Source: Bilophila wadsworthia ATCC 49260 (GTDB lineage: Bacteria > Desulfobacterota > Desulfovibrionia > Desulfovibrionales > Desulfovibrionaceae). Taken from it: a stretch of 64,000 nt of DNA. Below are positions 53,470 to 61,590 of this stretch, piece by piece. The position numbers and the translations under genes were made by a program. The DNA lies in the NCBI RefSeq assembly GCF_000701705.1, contig NZ_JNJP01000013.1:7571-71570 (forward strand). The letters are read 5' to 3'. The notes beneath the pieces are model-generated. The model searched no databases. It worked only from the letters and a program-made list of their open reading frames with translations, and was not told the DNA's origin. The first letter of the stretch is position 1. Each line of letters starts with the position of its first letter.

Positions 53470-53498
53470 TTGACACCCTGGGATCTCGCACCTACAAT
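53470..53498 (+). promoter_or_regulatory. Strong promoter of trxA-trxB-bamD
   Basis: TTGACA (53470-53475), a 17-base spacer and TACAAT (53493-53498). This is the best sigma70 match in the window, 83 bases upstream of trxA. Confidence 0.75.
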
Positions 53499-53581
53499 TG
53501 CTACGTTGGAGGCACTGCCTTTTCGCGTAAAAAAGTGCACCAGTTTGTTTCTTAACAAGCAACTTTCGTAAGGAGTCGGTA

Positions 53582-53905
53582 ATGGCTACCCAAGTGAATG
53601 ATTCCAACTTTGATGCCGTTGTGTTGCAGTCCCAGCTTCCCGTTCTGGTTGACTTCTGGGCCCCTTGGTGCGGTCCTTGCCGTGCCATCGGCCCCATCAT
53701 TGATGAACTCGCCAATGAATACGAAGGCAAGTTGTCCGTGGTCAAACTGAATGTGGATGAAAGCCCCTCGACCCCCGGCAAGTATGGGATTCGCGCCATT
53801 CCTACCCTTATTCTTTTTAAGAACGGTGAAGTTGTTGAGCAGGTTACCGGTGCTGTATCCAAGTCCAGCATCGCGACCATGATCGAACAAAAGGCTTTGG
53901 CATGA
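53582..53905 (+). CDS. trxA: Thioredoxin
   Basis: 107 aa with the WCGPC active site (Cys30, Cys33) and FWAPWCGPCRAIGPI; the GIRAIPTLILF cis-Pro region follows. Cytoplasmic dithiol reductant. AAGGAG precedes the ATG. The trxB ATG overlaps its stop by 4 bases. Confidence 0.97.
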   Translation: MATQVNDSNFDAVVLQSQLPVLVDFWAPWCGPCRAIGPIIDELANEYEGKLSVVKLNVDESPSTPGKYGIRAIPTLILFKNGEVVEQVTGAVSKSSIATMIEQKALA

Positions 53906-54828
53906 AGCATTACGACGCCATTGTCGTAGGCGGCGGCCCCGCAGGGATCACTGCCGCCCTTTATCTCTGCCGTTCCGGGATTTCCGTGGCCCAGATCGAA
54001 ATGCTTGCTCCGGGGGGACAGATCCTCAAGACGGAAAGCATCGAGAACTACCCGGGATTCCCCAAAGGGATCAAGGGATGGGAGATGGCTGATGCGTTCG
54101 CTGCGCATCTGGATGACTATGAATTGGACCGGTATAATGATGCCGTCCTCAAGATGGAGCAGGTTCCCGGCGGCTGGTCATTCAGCGTAGGGAAAGAGAC
54201 CATCGTAGGGAAAGCTGTCGTTGTTTGCTCTGGTGCCAATCCCCGTCCTCTGGGGGTACCGCGCGAAACGCAGCTTACGGGACGGGGCGTTTCTTATTGT
54301 GCCTTGTGCGACGGCAACTTCTTCCGCGATCAGGTTGTCGCCGTGGTTGGCGGAGGAAACTCCGCGCTGGAAGAAGCGCTGTATCTATCCAGGATCGCCA
54401 GCAAGCTGTATCTGATCCACCGGCGGGAAGGCTTCCGCGCCGCCAAGGTCTATCAGGATAAGATCCGCGCCGCTTCGGACAAGATTGAACTTGTGTTGGA
54501 TACTGTGGTAACCGGTTTGATGGGAGAAGACTCGTTGCAGGGGCTTCATCTGAAAAATGTCAAAACCGGTGAAGAAACACAGCTTCCTGTGGATGGAATG
54601 TTCGTCTTTGTGGGCTATGAGCCCCAAAACAGTTTCCTGCCTGTTGGTCTCGAATTGGACCCGCAGGGGTTCATCATCACTGATTGCGAGATGCGGACGA
54701 ATCTGCCGGGACTCTTTGCGGCGGGGGATATCCGTTCCAAGATGTGCCGTCAGGTGACGACCGCTGTCGGCGATGGGGCTACAGCCGCTACGGCTGCCTT
54801 TACGTATCTTGAACAACTGGACGCCTAA
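53902..54828 (+). CDS. trxB: Thioredoxin reductase
   Basis: 308 aa flavoenzyme. FAD motif VVGGGPAGITAALYL, redox site CALC (Cys133, Cys136; E. coli has CATC), NAD(P)-binding VVGGGNSALEEALYL, and C-terminal GLFAAGDIRSKMCRQVTTAVGDGATAA. It reduces TrxA. It overlaps trxA and is 2 bases before bamD. Confidence 0.96.
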   Translation: MKHYDAIVVGGGPAGITAALYLCRSGISVAQIEMLAPGGQILKTESIENYPGFPKGIKGWEMADAFAAHLDDYELDRYNDAVLKMEQVPGGWSFSVGKETIVGKAVVVCSGANPRPLGVPRETQLTGRGVSYCALCDGNFFRDQVVAVVGGGNSALEEALYLSRIASKLYLIHRREGFRAAKVYQDKIRAASDKIELVLDTVVTGLMGEDSLQGLHLKNVKTGEETQLPVDGMFVFVGYEPQNSFLPVGLELDPQGFIITDCEMRTNLPGLFAAGDIRSKMCRQVTTAVGDGATAATAAFTYLEQLDA

Positions 54829-54830
54829 GC

Positions 54831-55553
54831 ATGTATTTTCGTCATCTAGTGCTGGCCGCATGTCTCTTGCTTCTTTCTGGATGTGGCATCATTGACTATT
54901 TCTTTCTGCCTCCGCCAGAAGATACGGCTCAGGAGCTTTACGAAGGCGCCAATGACGCCATGCAAGAGAAGAACTACTCGCAGGCCGCCCAGTACTATAC
55001 AAAGCTCAAGGATAACTTCCCGTTCAGCCCTTATACGGTTGAAGCGGAATTGTCGCTTGGTGACGCTTTCTTCCTTGACGGAAAATACCCTGAGGCAGCC
55101 GAAGCCTATAAAGAATTTGAATCTCTTCATCCTCGCCATGAGGCTATCCCCTACGTCTTGTACCAGGTGGGGATGTCCAACCTGAAGAGCTTCATTTCCG
55201 TGGACAGGCCTACGACGTCGACACAGGAGGCTTTGGAATTCTTCGGACGATTGAGGGAGACCTACCCGAACAGCGAGTATGCCCAGAAATCTGTCGAGGA
55301 AATGAAAAATTGCCGTCGGCTCCTTGCCGAACATGAGCTCTATTTGGGGGATGTGTTCTGGAACATGAACAACTATGGCCCGGCTTGGCGGCGCTATACA
55401 TACATCGTGGATAATTTCCCCGATGTGCCGGAAGTCAGTGCTCATGCAAAGGAAAAAGCTCTGTCCGCATACTATAGATATCGTGAGCAGCAGTCCCAGA
55501 AGGCCCGTGAGCAGATCCAAGGATCTTGGAAGCGCTGGTTTGATTGGCTCTAG
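54831..55553 (+). CDS. bamD: Outer-membrane assembly lipoprotein BamD
   Basis: 240 aa. Signal peptide ends LLLSGC (lipobox Cys18). TPR-type helical repeats follow (TAQELYEGANDAMQEKNYSQAAQYYTKL; YTVEAELSLGDAFFLDGKYPEAAEAY, quoted in parts), the BamD/YfiO plan. Part of the Bam complex that inserts outer-membrane proteins. It follows trxB by 2 bases. The C-terminus has a Gln/Arg-rich coiled end. Confidence 0.92.
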   Translation: MYFRHLVLAACLLLLSGCGIIDYFFLPPPEDTAQELYEGANDAMQEKNYSQAAQYYTKLKDNFPFSPYTVEAELSLGDAFFLDGKYPEAAEAYKEFESLHPRHEAIPYVLYQVGMSNLKSFISVDRPTTSTQEALEFFGRLRETYPNSEYAQKSVEEMKNCRRLLAEHELYLGDVFWNMNNYGPAWRRYTYIVDNFPDVPEVSAHAKEKALSAYYRYREQQSQKAREQIQGSWKRWFDWL

Positions 55554-55572
55554 CCGCTCTTTACGCTGAAAG

Positions 55573-55612
55573 AAAAACGCCGCCGGGAAATTAATTTCTG
55601 GCGGCGTTTTTT
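55573..55612 (+). terminator. Terminator of trxA-trxB-bamD
   Basis: Stem ACGCCGCC/GGCGGCGT (55577-55584 and 55600-55607) flanked by AAAA and TTTTTT, 24 bases past bamD. Confidence 0.85.
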
Positions 55613-55683
55613 ATGTGTGGGAAAGCGATAAAACTTGTTCCGCCGACAAAAGGCCGAGCTTCTCCAATTGCTTGTTAAGCATA

Positions 55684-55715
55684 AAAAAGTCCCCACTTGA
55701 ATGTGGGGACTTTTC
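55684..55715. terminator. Bidirectional terminator before the ACT-domain gene end
   Basis: Stem AGTCCCCAC/GTGGGGACT (55689-55697 and 55703-55711) with A-run and T-run flanks; on the minus strand it lies 16 bases past the ACT-gene stop. Confidence 0.8.
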
Positions 55716-55731
55716 AAGGCACTCTTCTTCA

Positions 55732-56160
55732 CTAACCGTTGATGCGGTCAGCGGGGATAATCGGAATGTTCTTGGCTTTCAGCACTTCGATGGCCTGATC
55801 GATACGATCGAAGCGGAAAATCATGGTAGCGCTGCCGCCGCCTTCCTGTACGAACGCGTACATGTATTCCACATTGACGTTTTGGCCGGACAAGGCTTCA
55901 AGGATGTTGTTCAGTCCACCGGGCTTATCGTCCACTTCCACGGCGACAACAGCGGTTCGCCCAACGGTGAATCCCGCTTCTTTCATGATGTTGATGGCTT
56001 TTTCCGTATCGTTCACGATGAGACGGAGAATGCCGAAATCGGACGTATCGGCCAGAGAGAGGGCTCGGATATTGATTCCCGCTTCCGCCAGCGTTTTGGT
56101 TACCTGAGCCAACCGACCGGCTTTGTTCTCAAGAAAAATGGAAAGTTGTTCGACTTTCAT
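55732..56160 (-). CDS. Double ACT-domain protein
   Basis: 142 aa: two ACT domains in tandem (MKVEQLSIFLENKAGRLAQVTKTLAEAGINIRAL, quoted in part, and VVAVEVDDKPGGLNNILEAL). No catalytic domain. Such proteins bind amino acids and may regulate synthesis; the ligand is unknown. Start MKVEQL at 56160 is chosen on homology. A promoter or ribosome binding site is not clear. Confidence 0.87.
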   Translation of the reverse strand: MKVEQLSIFLENKAGRLAQVTKTLAEAGINIRALSLADTSDFGILRLIVNDTEKAINIMKEAGFTVGRTAVVAVEVDDKPGGLNNILEALSGQNVNVEYMYAFVQEGGGSATMIFRFDRIDQAIEVLKAKNIPIIPADRING

Positions 56161-56280
56161 GGTGGCCTTCCTTATATGCCTTGCGTTGCTGCCAGCCTCC
56201 ATCGGAGGAGTGGAATTATTCTGACAGATCTTGCCGAAAAACGCCAGCAAGGACTGAGCCTGAACTGAAATCGGAGCGGG

Positions 56281-56481
56281 CTATGCGGAATGGGTTGTGT
56301 CGTCTTTTTTCTTTTCGTCTTTGGGAGTGATGTCTATTTCGTCGGGCTCCGAGCTGGCCCGCTTGAAATTGCGGATGGCCTTGCCAAGCCCGCCGCCGAT
56401 CTCGGGGAGTTTCTTGGAACCGAAAATAAGCACTACTATAACGAGAATTAAGAGCAATTCTTGCATGCCGATACCGTACAT
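56281..56481 (-). CDS. tatA: Twin-arginine translocase subunit TatA
   Basis: 66 aa: N-terminal membrane helix (MQELLLILVIVVLIFG), FGSKKLPEIGGGLGKAIRNFK amphipathic helix and an acidic/Lys-rich tail. Forms the Tat pore needed to export folded redox proteins such as DmsA in this window. A GGAGG ribosome binding site precedes the ATG. Confidence 0.93.
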   Translation of the reverse strand: MYGIGMQELLLILVIVVLIFGSKKLPEIGGGLGKAIRNFKRASSEPDEIDITPKDEKKKDDTTHSA

Positions 56482-56507
56482 AAAGGCCTCCGTTTTTATA
56501 GGACAGA

Positions 56508-56536
56508 GATATACCGATGGATCCCGGGCAGGTCAA
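56508..56536 (-). promoter_or_regulatory. Promoter of tatA
   Basis: Minus-strand TTGACC (56531-56536), a 17-base spacer and TATATC (56508-56513), 27 bases before the tatA ATG. Confidence 0.55.
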
Positions 56537-56735
56537 GCAAAGGGCGTTGCATCCTTCTGTCCATCAGGGTACACAACAAAATGCCGTGGCGGGATGGAGG
56601 CCTTGACGAGGCCGGAAGGGCCGAAATCCGCACAAGTGCGGATCACTGGAATCAATGGTAAGCACAGTACGCCTGTGAGGTTTAGAGGTCAAGATTGCAA
56701 GGCGGCTGCAAGAGAATTGTTACAAAGGATGTATC

Positions 56736-57632
56736 ATGCAAAAAGAATCGGATGATTCTATTGTATATGTTCCAACGATGCACCGGGAATTCTTCCCTGA
56801 GGGGTTTTCGGGATGCGTTAAGCCTCTCTGGCCGGGGCTCTCGAGCCGCTATTGGGGACAACGAAATCCTGATGCATGGCACAAAATTTCTTTGCCCTAT
56901 ACCCCTACGGAGGCAGCGGCTTGTCTTGCGGAGCTGACGCAGCTTGATGAGGCGGGCATTGCGGCCCTTTCGGATACGGTGGCGTCTTCCCGGTCCACGG
57001 CTCAGAAAGTTTCACAGGAACGGGATGATTTGAAGTGCTTCGCCAAAACGGGAGAATGCCGAGAGGCCGGAAAAGATACGGTTTCAACAGAAGATATGCG
57101 GCGCTGGGCGCAGCGTTTTCTTTTGCTGGGCTGGCTTCAGGAAGAACGGGTTTTGGAGATGGAGCAGCTCTCGGCGCGTTATCGCGCGGGGGCGGAGAAA
57201 CTGGCGGCCCACCTGGGCACGCGGGATACCGAGAGGGAACCTGCCGATGAAGATGCGGAGATGCTTTCCGGCTTGCTTGGCATGATGCGGGACTTGGTTC
57301 CTGAGGATCCGGCCACGCTGTTGCCATCATGGTGCTTTATCTTGGATTTGTTAGCAGTTTTATTGCCGGAAGGAACTATTGCCTGCACGGCGGATCAGCG
57401 GATGGCAAAAGCGTTTGCGGAAGCTGGCATATGTCAGGAATCACTGCCTCCGGCGCTTCTGGCACGATTGCCTGAAGGCTGGCATGCGCCTGAAGGCTAT
57501 GCCGTGACCTATGGCGAAGAGCCGATGTGGAAGCTGATCGGGAAAAAAGCGCCGCAATCGGACAGGCCATGGCTTGACAGACGGCAACTCGTGATTCTTT
57601 GTACAGCAGACGATGTGTTGGAGCGGGCATGA
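56736..57632 (+). CDS. Hypothetical 298-aa protein
   Basis: Soluble, mostly helical protein with no signal peptide. It starts MQKESDDSIVYVPTMHREFF and has a Trp/Tyr-containing block PLWPGLSSRYWGQRNPDAWH near residue 30, then Glu/Arg-rich helices, and a C-terminal region ending in LVILCTADDVLERA. I recognise no family. AAAGGATG precedes the ATG. Its stop overlaps the HAD-gene start by 4 bases, so both are made together. Confidence 0.75.
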   Translation: MQKESDDSIVYVPTMHREFFPEGFSGCVKPLWPGLSSRYWGQRNPDAWHKISLPYTPTEAAACLAELTQLDEAGIAALSDTVASSRSTAQKVSQERDDLKCFAKTGECREAGKDTVSTEDMRRWAQRFLLLGWLQEERVLEMEQLSARYRAGAEKLAAHLGTRDTEREPADEDAEMLSGLLGMMRDLVPEDPATLLPSWCFILDLLAVLLPEGTIACTADQRMAKAFAEAGICQESLPPALLARLPEGWHAPEGYAVTYGEEPMWKLIGKKAPQSDRPWLDRRQLVILCTADDVLERA

Positions 57633-58318
57633 TGCAATCCTCGGTGACGACATTGGCTTCTCTTCTTGAGAGGACATTTCCCGCAGGGCTTTCCGGCCTC
57701 ATTTTCGACTGTGACGGGGTCATGGTCGATTCCCGGGATGTGAATATCGGTTATTATAACCTGCTGCTGAGGGAAGTCGGCAAACCTCCGATTACGCCGG
57801 AACAGGCCGGATATGTGCAGATGTCCACGGCGAAGGAGGCTCTTGAGTATATTTTTTCGCCGGAGGAGCTGAAGCTGTTGCCGGCCATTGCGGAGCGTTA
57901 CCCGTATCGGGATGTCGCGTTGCCGCAGTTGGAGCTTGAACCGGGGCTGGCGGATATGCTGCATTGGTTGCGTGAGCGGGGCGTCCGGCTCGGGATCCAT
58001 ACGAATCGCGGAAGCGGCATGTGGGACTTGTTGGCCCGCTTCAACCTGGGCGAAATGTTTGATCCTGTCATGACAGCCGAGATTGTTCCGTCAAAGCCCG
58101 ATCCCGCCGGGGTTCACCGTATTCTTGAAACATGGAAGTTTGGTCCCGAGTCGGTAGGCTTCATCGGCGATAGCGCTACGGATGCCGCCGCGGCACAAGG
58201 CGGCGGAGTTCCCTTGCTGGCATACAATAGCCCGGATTTGCCCGCGGCTGTGCATGTCGACAATTTTGCGCATCTGCGCAGTGCGTTGGAGCGGCTTCCC
58301 CGGTTGGGCCGTACTTAA
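57629..58318 (+). CDS. HAD-family hydrolase
   Basis: 229 aa. Motif I DCDGVMVDS (Asp27, Asp29), motif II IHTNRG, motif III Lys in PSKPDPAGV and motif IV FIGDSATDAAAA. Cap domain between. It resembles phosphoglycolate phosphatase and other beta-phosphoglucomutase-like HADs, but the substrate is not known. It overlaps the preceding gene. Confidence 0.87.
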   Translation: MMQSSVTTLASLLERTFPAGLSGLIFDCDGVMVDSRDVNIGYYNLLLREVGKPPITPEQAGYVQMSTAKEALEYIFSPEELKLLPAIAERYPYRDVALPQLELEPGLADMLHWLRERGVRLGIHTNRGSGMWDLLARFNLGEMFDPVMTAEIVPSKPDPAGVHRILETWKFGPESVGFIGDSATDAAAAQGGGVPLLAYNSPDLPAAVHVDNFAHLRSALERLPRLGRT

Positions 58319-58355
58319 GAAGAACGCCCTTTACACTTATTTTCTAGGAGGTAGC

Positions 58356-58655
58356 ATGTTTGTGCTTGGCAATATCCTCTTCGCCGTAGCGCGGGTTCTG
58401 GATACGCTTTTAACTTTGTACTTCTGGGTTGTTATCATTTCCGCCCTGCTGACTTGGGTCCGGCCTGATCCGTATAATCCAGTGGTCCGCACGTTGAATG
58501 CCTTAACCGAGCCCGTCCTGTACAGGATCCGCAAATGGCTTCCCTTCACCTATATCAGTGGGTTGGACTTGTCCCCCATCGTGGTGCTCGTCGCCATCCA
58601 ACTGGTGCAGTCCATCGTGGTCCGTTCCCTGTTCCAGTATGCGGCCATGTTGTAG
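58356..58655 (+). CDS. YggT family membrane protein
   Basis: 99 aa with two hydrophobic regions (LFAVARVLDTLLTLYFWVVIISALLTWV and the C-terminal SPIVVLVAIQLVQSIVV), separated by the RPDPYNPVVRTLNALTEPVL motif typical of YggT. Function is unclear. An AGGAGG ribosome binding site precedes the ATG. It follows the HAD gene by 37 bases. Confidence 0.88.
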   Translation: MFVLGNILFAVARVLDTLLTLYFWVVIISALLTWVRPDPYNPVVRTLNALTEPVLYRIRKWLPFTYISGLDLSPIVVLVAIQLVQSIVVRSLFQYAAML

Positions 58656-58690
58656 TAAACCGTGAAAAGCGGAAAGAGGGGCTGGCCGTC

Positions 58691-58756
58691 AGGAAAGGAA
58701 GAAAGCGCCTTTCCGGGAGTCAGCCAGGAATTGCCATTCCCTTTCCTTGTTTTTTG
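58691..58756 (+). promoter_or_regulatory. Attenuator-like leader upstream of DUF465-ilvBN
   Basis: AGGAAAGG (58691-58698) can pair with CCTTTCC at 58708-58714 or with CCTTTCCT at 58740-58747; the second is followed by TTGTTTTTT. These mutually exclusive hairpins resemble a terminator/anti-terminator. No convincing Leu/Ile/Val-rich leader peptide is seen. It could alternatively be only the yggT terminator. Confidence 0.35.
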
Positions 58757-58837
58757 GGCTATGCACTTAAGGAACGGTAACGCACAGCGTCGCGTTCCAG
58801 TGTCGTTTTCAAACCTCTATGTATTGGAGAAAGTCTT

Positions 58838-59071
58838 ATGGAACAGCGTGAGCTTCTTCTTCTGGAAAAGTACGCCGCCGTCAATCCTGAACTGAAAGAA
58901 CTCTGGGAAGACCATATTCTTTATGAAAAGCAGGTAGAAAAGCTCGAAGCCAAGGCCTATCGCACTCCTACGGAAGAACAGACGTTAAAACAGCTGAAGA
59001 AACAGAAGCTTGAAGGGAAGACGCGTCTGCACGCCATCCTCGACGGCTATAACGAACAGGAAGGCAACTAA
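58838..59071 (+). CDS. DUF465 (YdcH-like) small coiled-coil protein
   Basis: 77 aa, all helical and charged: starts MEQRELLLLEKYAAVNPELK; the central LYEKQVEKLEAKAYRTPTEEQTLKQLKK is the YdcH/DUF465 pattern. Function unknown. The TAATG junction shares one base with ilvB, so they are coupled. A TTGGAGAAAG ribosome binding site precedes the ATG. Confidence 0.85.
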   Translation: MEQRELLLLEKYAAVNPELKELWEDHILYEKQVEKLEAKAYRTPTEEQTLKQLKKQKLEGKTRLHAILDGYNEQEGN

Positions 59072-60762
59072 TGTTGTGCACCGGGGCCAGGATCCTTTTG
59101 GAAAGTCTGAAGCGTGAAGGCGTTGACCTTTTCTTCGGCTATCCCGGCGGGGCTGTCATTGATATCTATGATGAGCTGTCCAACCATCCGGATCTACGCC
59201 ATATTCTCGTGCGGCATGAGCAGGGTGCTGTCCATGCCGCCGACGGCTATGCGCGGGCTTGCGGAAAGGTTGGGGTTTGTCTCGCTACGTCCGGCCCCGG
59301 TGCGACCAATACTGTGACGGGGATTGCTACGGCCTACAGCGATTCCATCCCCATGGTTATTTTTACGGGGCAGGTGTCCACGCCGCTCATCGGGAATGAT
59401 GCGTTTCAGGAAGTGGATATCATAGGGATCACCCGCCCCTGTACGAAACACAACTTTTTGGTCAAAGACGTCAAAGATTTGGCCGAGACTGTCAGGAAGG
59501 CCTTCTATCTGGCGCGTTCTGGACGCCCCGGGCCTGTGCTTGTCGACATTCCTAAGAACATTCAGCAGGCAAGCTGCGAATTCGTTTGGCCGGAAGATGT
59601 GGTGATGCGGTCATACTGCCCCACGTTCCGGGCCAATCTGAACCAGCTTCGGCGGGCGATGGACGTCCTCGTTACCTCCAGAAAACCGCTTATCGTGGCT
59701 GGTGGTGGCGTGATCATGGCCAATGCCGCAGAGGAACTCTGCACACTGGCCCACCTCATGCACGCTCCGGTCTGTTCCACGCTGATGGGGCTGGGGGCTT
59801 TCCCTGGTGATGATCCGTTGTGGATAGGTATGCTCGGTATGCATGGGACCTTCGCGGCAAACCGCGCCGTGACTCAGGCTGACGTCATTCTGGCTGTTGG
59901 AGCCCGTTTTGATGACCGCGTCACGGGGAAATTGTCCCAGTTCGCTCCCAACGCGCGAATCGTGCACATCGACATCGACCCGACGACTTTGAGAAAGAAT
60001 GTCCGGGTGGAAGTGCCGGTTGTGAGCGATGCACTCAGTGCCTTGCAGGGGTTGCGTTCCATTTTGGAGTCCGGTCATGCCCAGAAGGACTGGGCGGGCG
60101 ATCATGCGGACTGGATGGGGCAGGTGCTGGAATGGCAGAAGGAGCATCCGCTTTCCTGGGCCAAGGGCGATGTGCTGAAGCCGCAGCAGGTCGTCGAGCG
60201 CATGTATGAAATCACGAAGGGCGAAGCCATCATTACCACGGAAGTGGGGCAGAACCAGATGTGGGCGGCCCAGTTCTATAAATATCATAAGCCGCGGACA
60301 TACTTGACTTCAGGTGGCCTCGGCACGATGGGATACGGGCTTCCCGCCGCAATCGGAGCCCAGATGGCTTTCCCGGATCGCCTTGTAGTCGATGTCGCGG
60401 GAGACGGTTCCATCCAGATGAACATCCAGGAGCTGATGACGGCTGTCGAAAATGGGCTTCCCGTCAAGATCCTCATTCTGAACAACCGCCATCTCGGCAT
60501 GGTTCGCCAGTGGCAGGAACTTTTTTATGATGCCAACTACGTCGCCACGGACATGAAGGGGCAGCCCGATTTCGTGAAGCTGGCGGACGCGTATGGCGCG
60601 GAAGGCTATCGCATTACGACGGAAGAAGAGCTTGAGGAGCTGTTGCCCAAGGCTCTGGCTTCACCGAGGACCGCTGTTATTGACGTGCTGGTGGACAGGG
60701 AAGAGAATGTTTCTCCCATTGTGCCGGCCGGGGCCTCGCTGGACGAGATGTTGATCGTATAG
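59071..60762 (+). CDS. ilvB: Acetolactate synthase large subunit
   Basis: 563 aa ThDP enzyme, first step of Val/Leu/Ile synthesis. The N-terminal catalytic-Glu region VRHEQGAVHAADGYAR, the GPGATNTVTGIATAYSDS block, and the C-terminal ThDP motif GDGSIQMNIQELMTAVENGLPVKILILNN (quoted in part) are present. Works with IlvN 43 bases downstream. Start shares a base with the DUF465 stop. Confidence 0.96.
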   Translation: MLCTGARILLESLKREGVDLFFGYPGGAVIDIYDELSNHPDLRHILVRHEQGAVHAADGYARACGKVGVCLATSGPGATNTVTGIATAYSDSIPMVIFTGQVSTPLIGNDAFQEVDIIGITRPCTKHNFLVKDVKDLAETVRKAFYLARSGRPGPVLVDIPKNIQQASCEFVWPEDVVMRSYCPTFRANLNQLRRAMDVLVTSRKPLIVAGGGVIMANAAEELCTLAHLMHAPVCSTLMGLGAFPGDDPLWIGMLGMHGTFAANRAVTQADVILAVGARFDDRVTGKLSQFAPNARIVHIDIDPTTLRKNVRVEVPVVSDALSALQGLRSILESGHAQKDWAGDHADWMGQVLEWQKEHPLSWAKGDVLKPQQVVERMYEITKGEAIITTEVGQNQMWAAQFYKYHKPRTYLTSGGLGTMGYGLPAAIGAQMAFPDRLVVDVAGDGSIQMNIQELMTAVENGLPVKILILNNRHLGMVRQWQELFYDANYVATDMKGQPDFVKLADAYGAEGYRITTEEELEELLPKALASPRTAVIDVLVDREENVSPIVPAGASLDEMLIV

Positions 60763-60805
60763 GTGTTGCCCTCTTGGGTGAACTTTAACAGCTCTTGGAG
60801 GAAGA

Positions 60806-61297
60806 ATGCGGCGCGTTTTGTCTGTACTTGTTGAGAATGAACCGGGTGTCCTCTCTCGTGTGGCGGGATTGTTCAGCGGTCGCGGTTTCAACATCGAGTC
60901 GCTCAATGTGGCCCCCACCCTTGAGGATGGGGTTTCTCTCATGACCATCACCACCAGCGGCGACGAACAGATCATCGAACAGATCGTCAAGCAGTTGCGC
61001 AAGCTGGTGACGGTCGTCAAGGTCGTCGACTTTTACGGGATGGCCTATGTTGAAAGGGAAATGATGGTCATCAAGGTCCACGCGGAAGAATCCAAGCGCG
61101 GCGAAGTGCTCCGCATAGCGGACATTTTCCGCTGCAAGGTCGTGGACGTGAGCCTTACCGACCTGACGTTGGAAGCGACGGGCGATCACTCCAAGTTGCA
61201 GGCGATTATCCAGTTGCTGCAGAAATTCGGCATTAAGGAGCTTGCTCGCACGGGGACGCTCGCTGTCCGGCGTACTATGCAGAGCGACGACATCTAA
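60806..61297 (+). CDS. ilvN: Acetolactate synthase small (regulatory) subunit
   Basis: 163 aa. N-terminal ACT domain (VLSVLVENEPGVLSRVAGLFSGRGFNIESL, in part) and C-terminal domain with ATGDHSKLQAIIQLLQKFGIKELARTG. Confers valine feedback inhibition in homologues. TTGGAGGAAG precedes the ATG. A terminator follows. Confidence 0.95.
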   Translation: MRRVLSVLVENEPGVLSRVAGLFSGRGFNIESLNVAPTLEDGVSLMTITTSGDEQIIEQIVKQLRKLVTVVKVVDFYGMAYVEREMMVIKVHAEESKRGEVLRIADIFRCKVVDVSLTDLTLEATGDHSKLQAIIQLLQKFGIKELARTGTLAVRRTMQSDDI

Positions 61298-61312
61298 AAC
61301 GGTTTTGAAAGT

Positions 61313-61347
61313 GGCCCGCAGAAATTTTCGCGGGCCGCTTCTTTTTT
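61313..61347 (+). terminator. Terminator of ilvBN
   Basis: Stem GGCCCGC/GCGGGCC (61313-61319 and 61330-61336) followed by a T-rich run (61339-61347). Confidence 0.75.
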
Positions 61348-61453
61348 GGCGTTTATCTTTCGAAATGTTGTTTCTGGGTTCGAAAACAGCCGCAGCAGAC
61401 TGGATTTCCCCCTTTTTCCGTATATCCGTTATGTTTTTATGGAGAGCGGGATA

Positions 61454-61482
61454 TTGCCAGTCTCTGTGCTCTTGTGTATTTT
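61454..61482 (+). promoter_or_regulatory. Candidate promoter of ilvC
   Basis: TTGCCA (61454-61459), a 17-base spacer and TATTTT (61477-61482), about 110 bases before the ilvC ATG. Confidence 0.4.
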
Positions 61483-61590
61483 GAGCTTTCGAGCAATCCG
61501 CTTTTAGGCGCATGCCCGCAGGTGATTCTGGGACGGTCCGCGTTGGGCCGTGTTTTCGGAATGTTTGGAGTTACCAGTTAAGGAGAGAAC

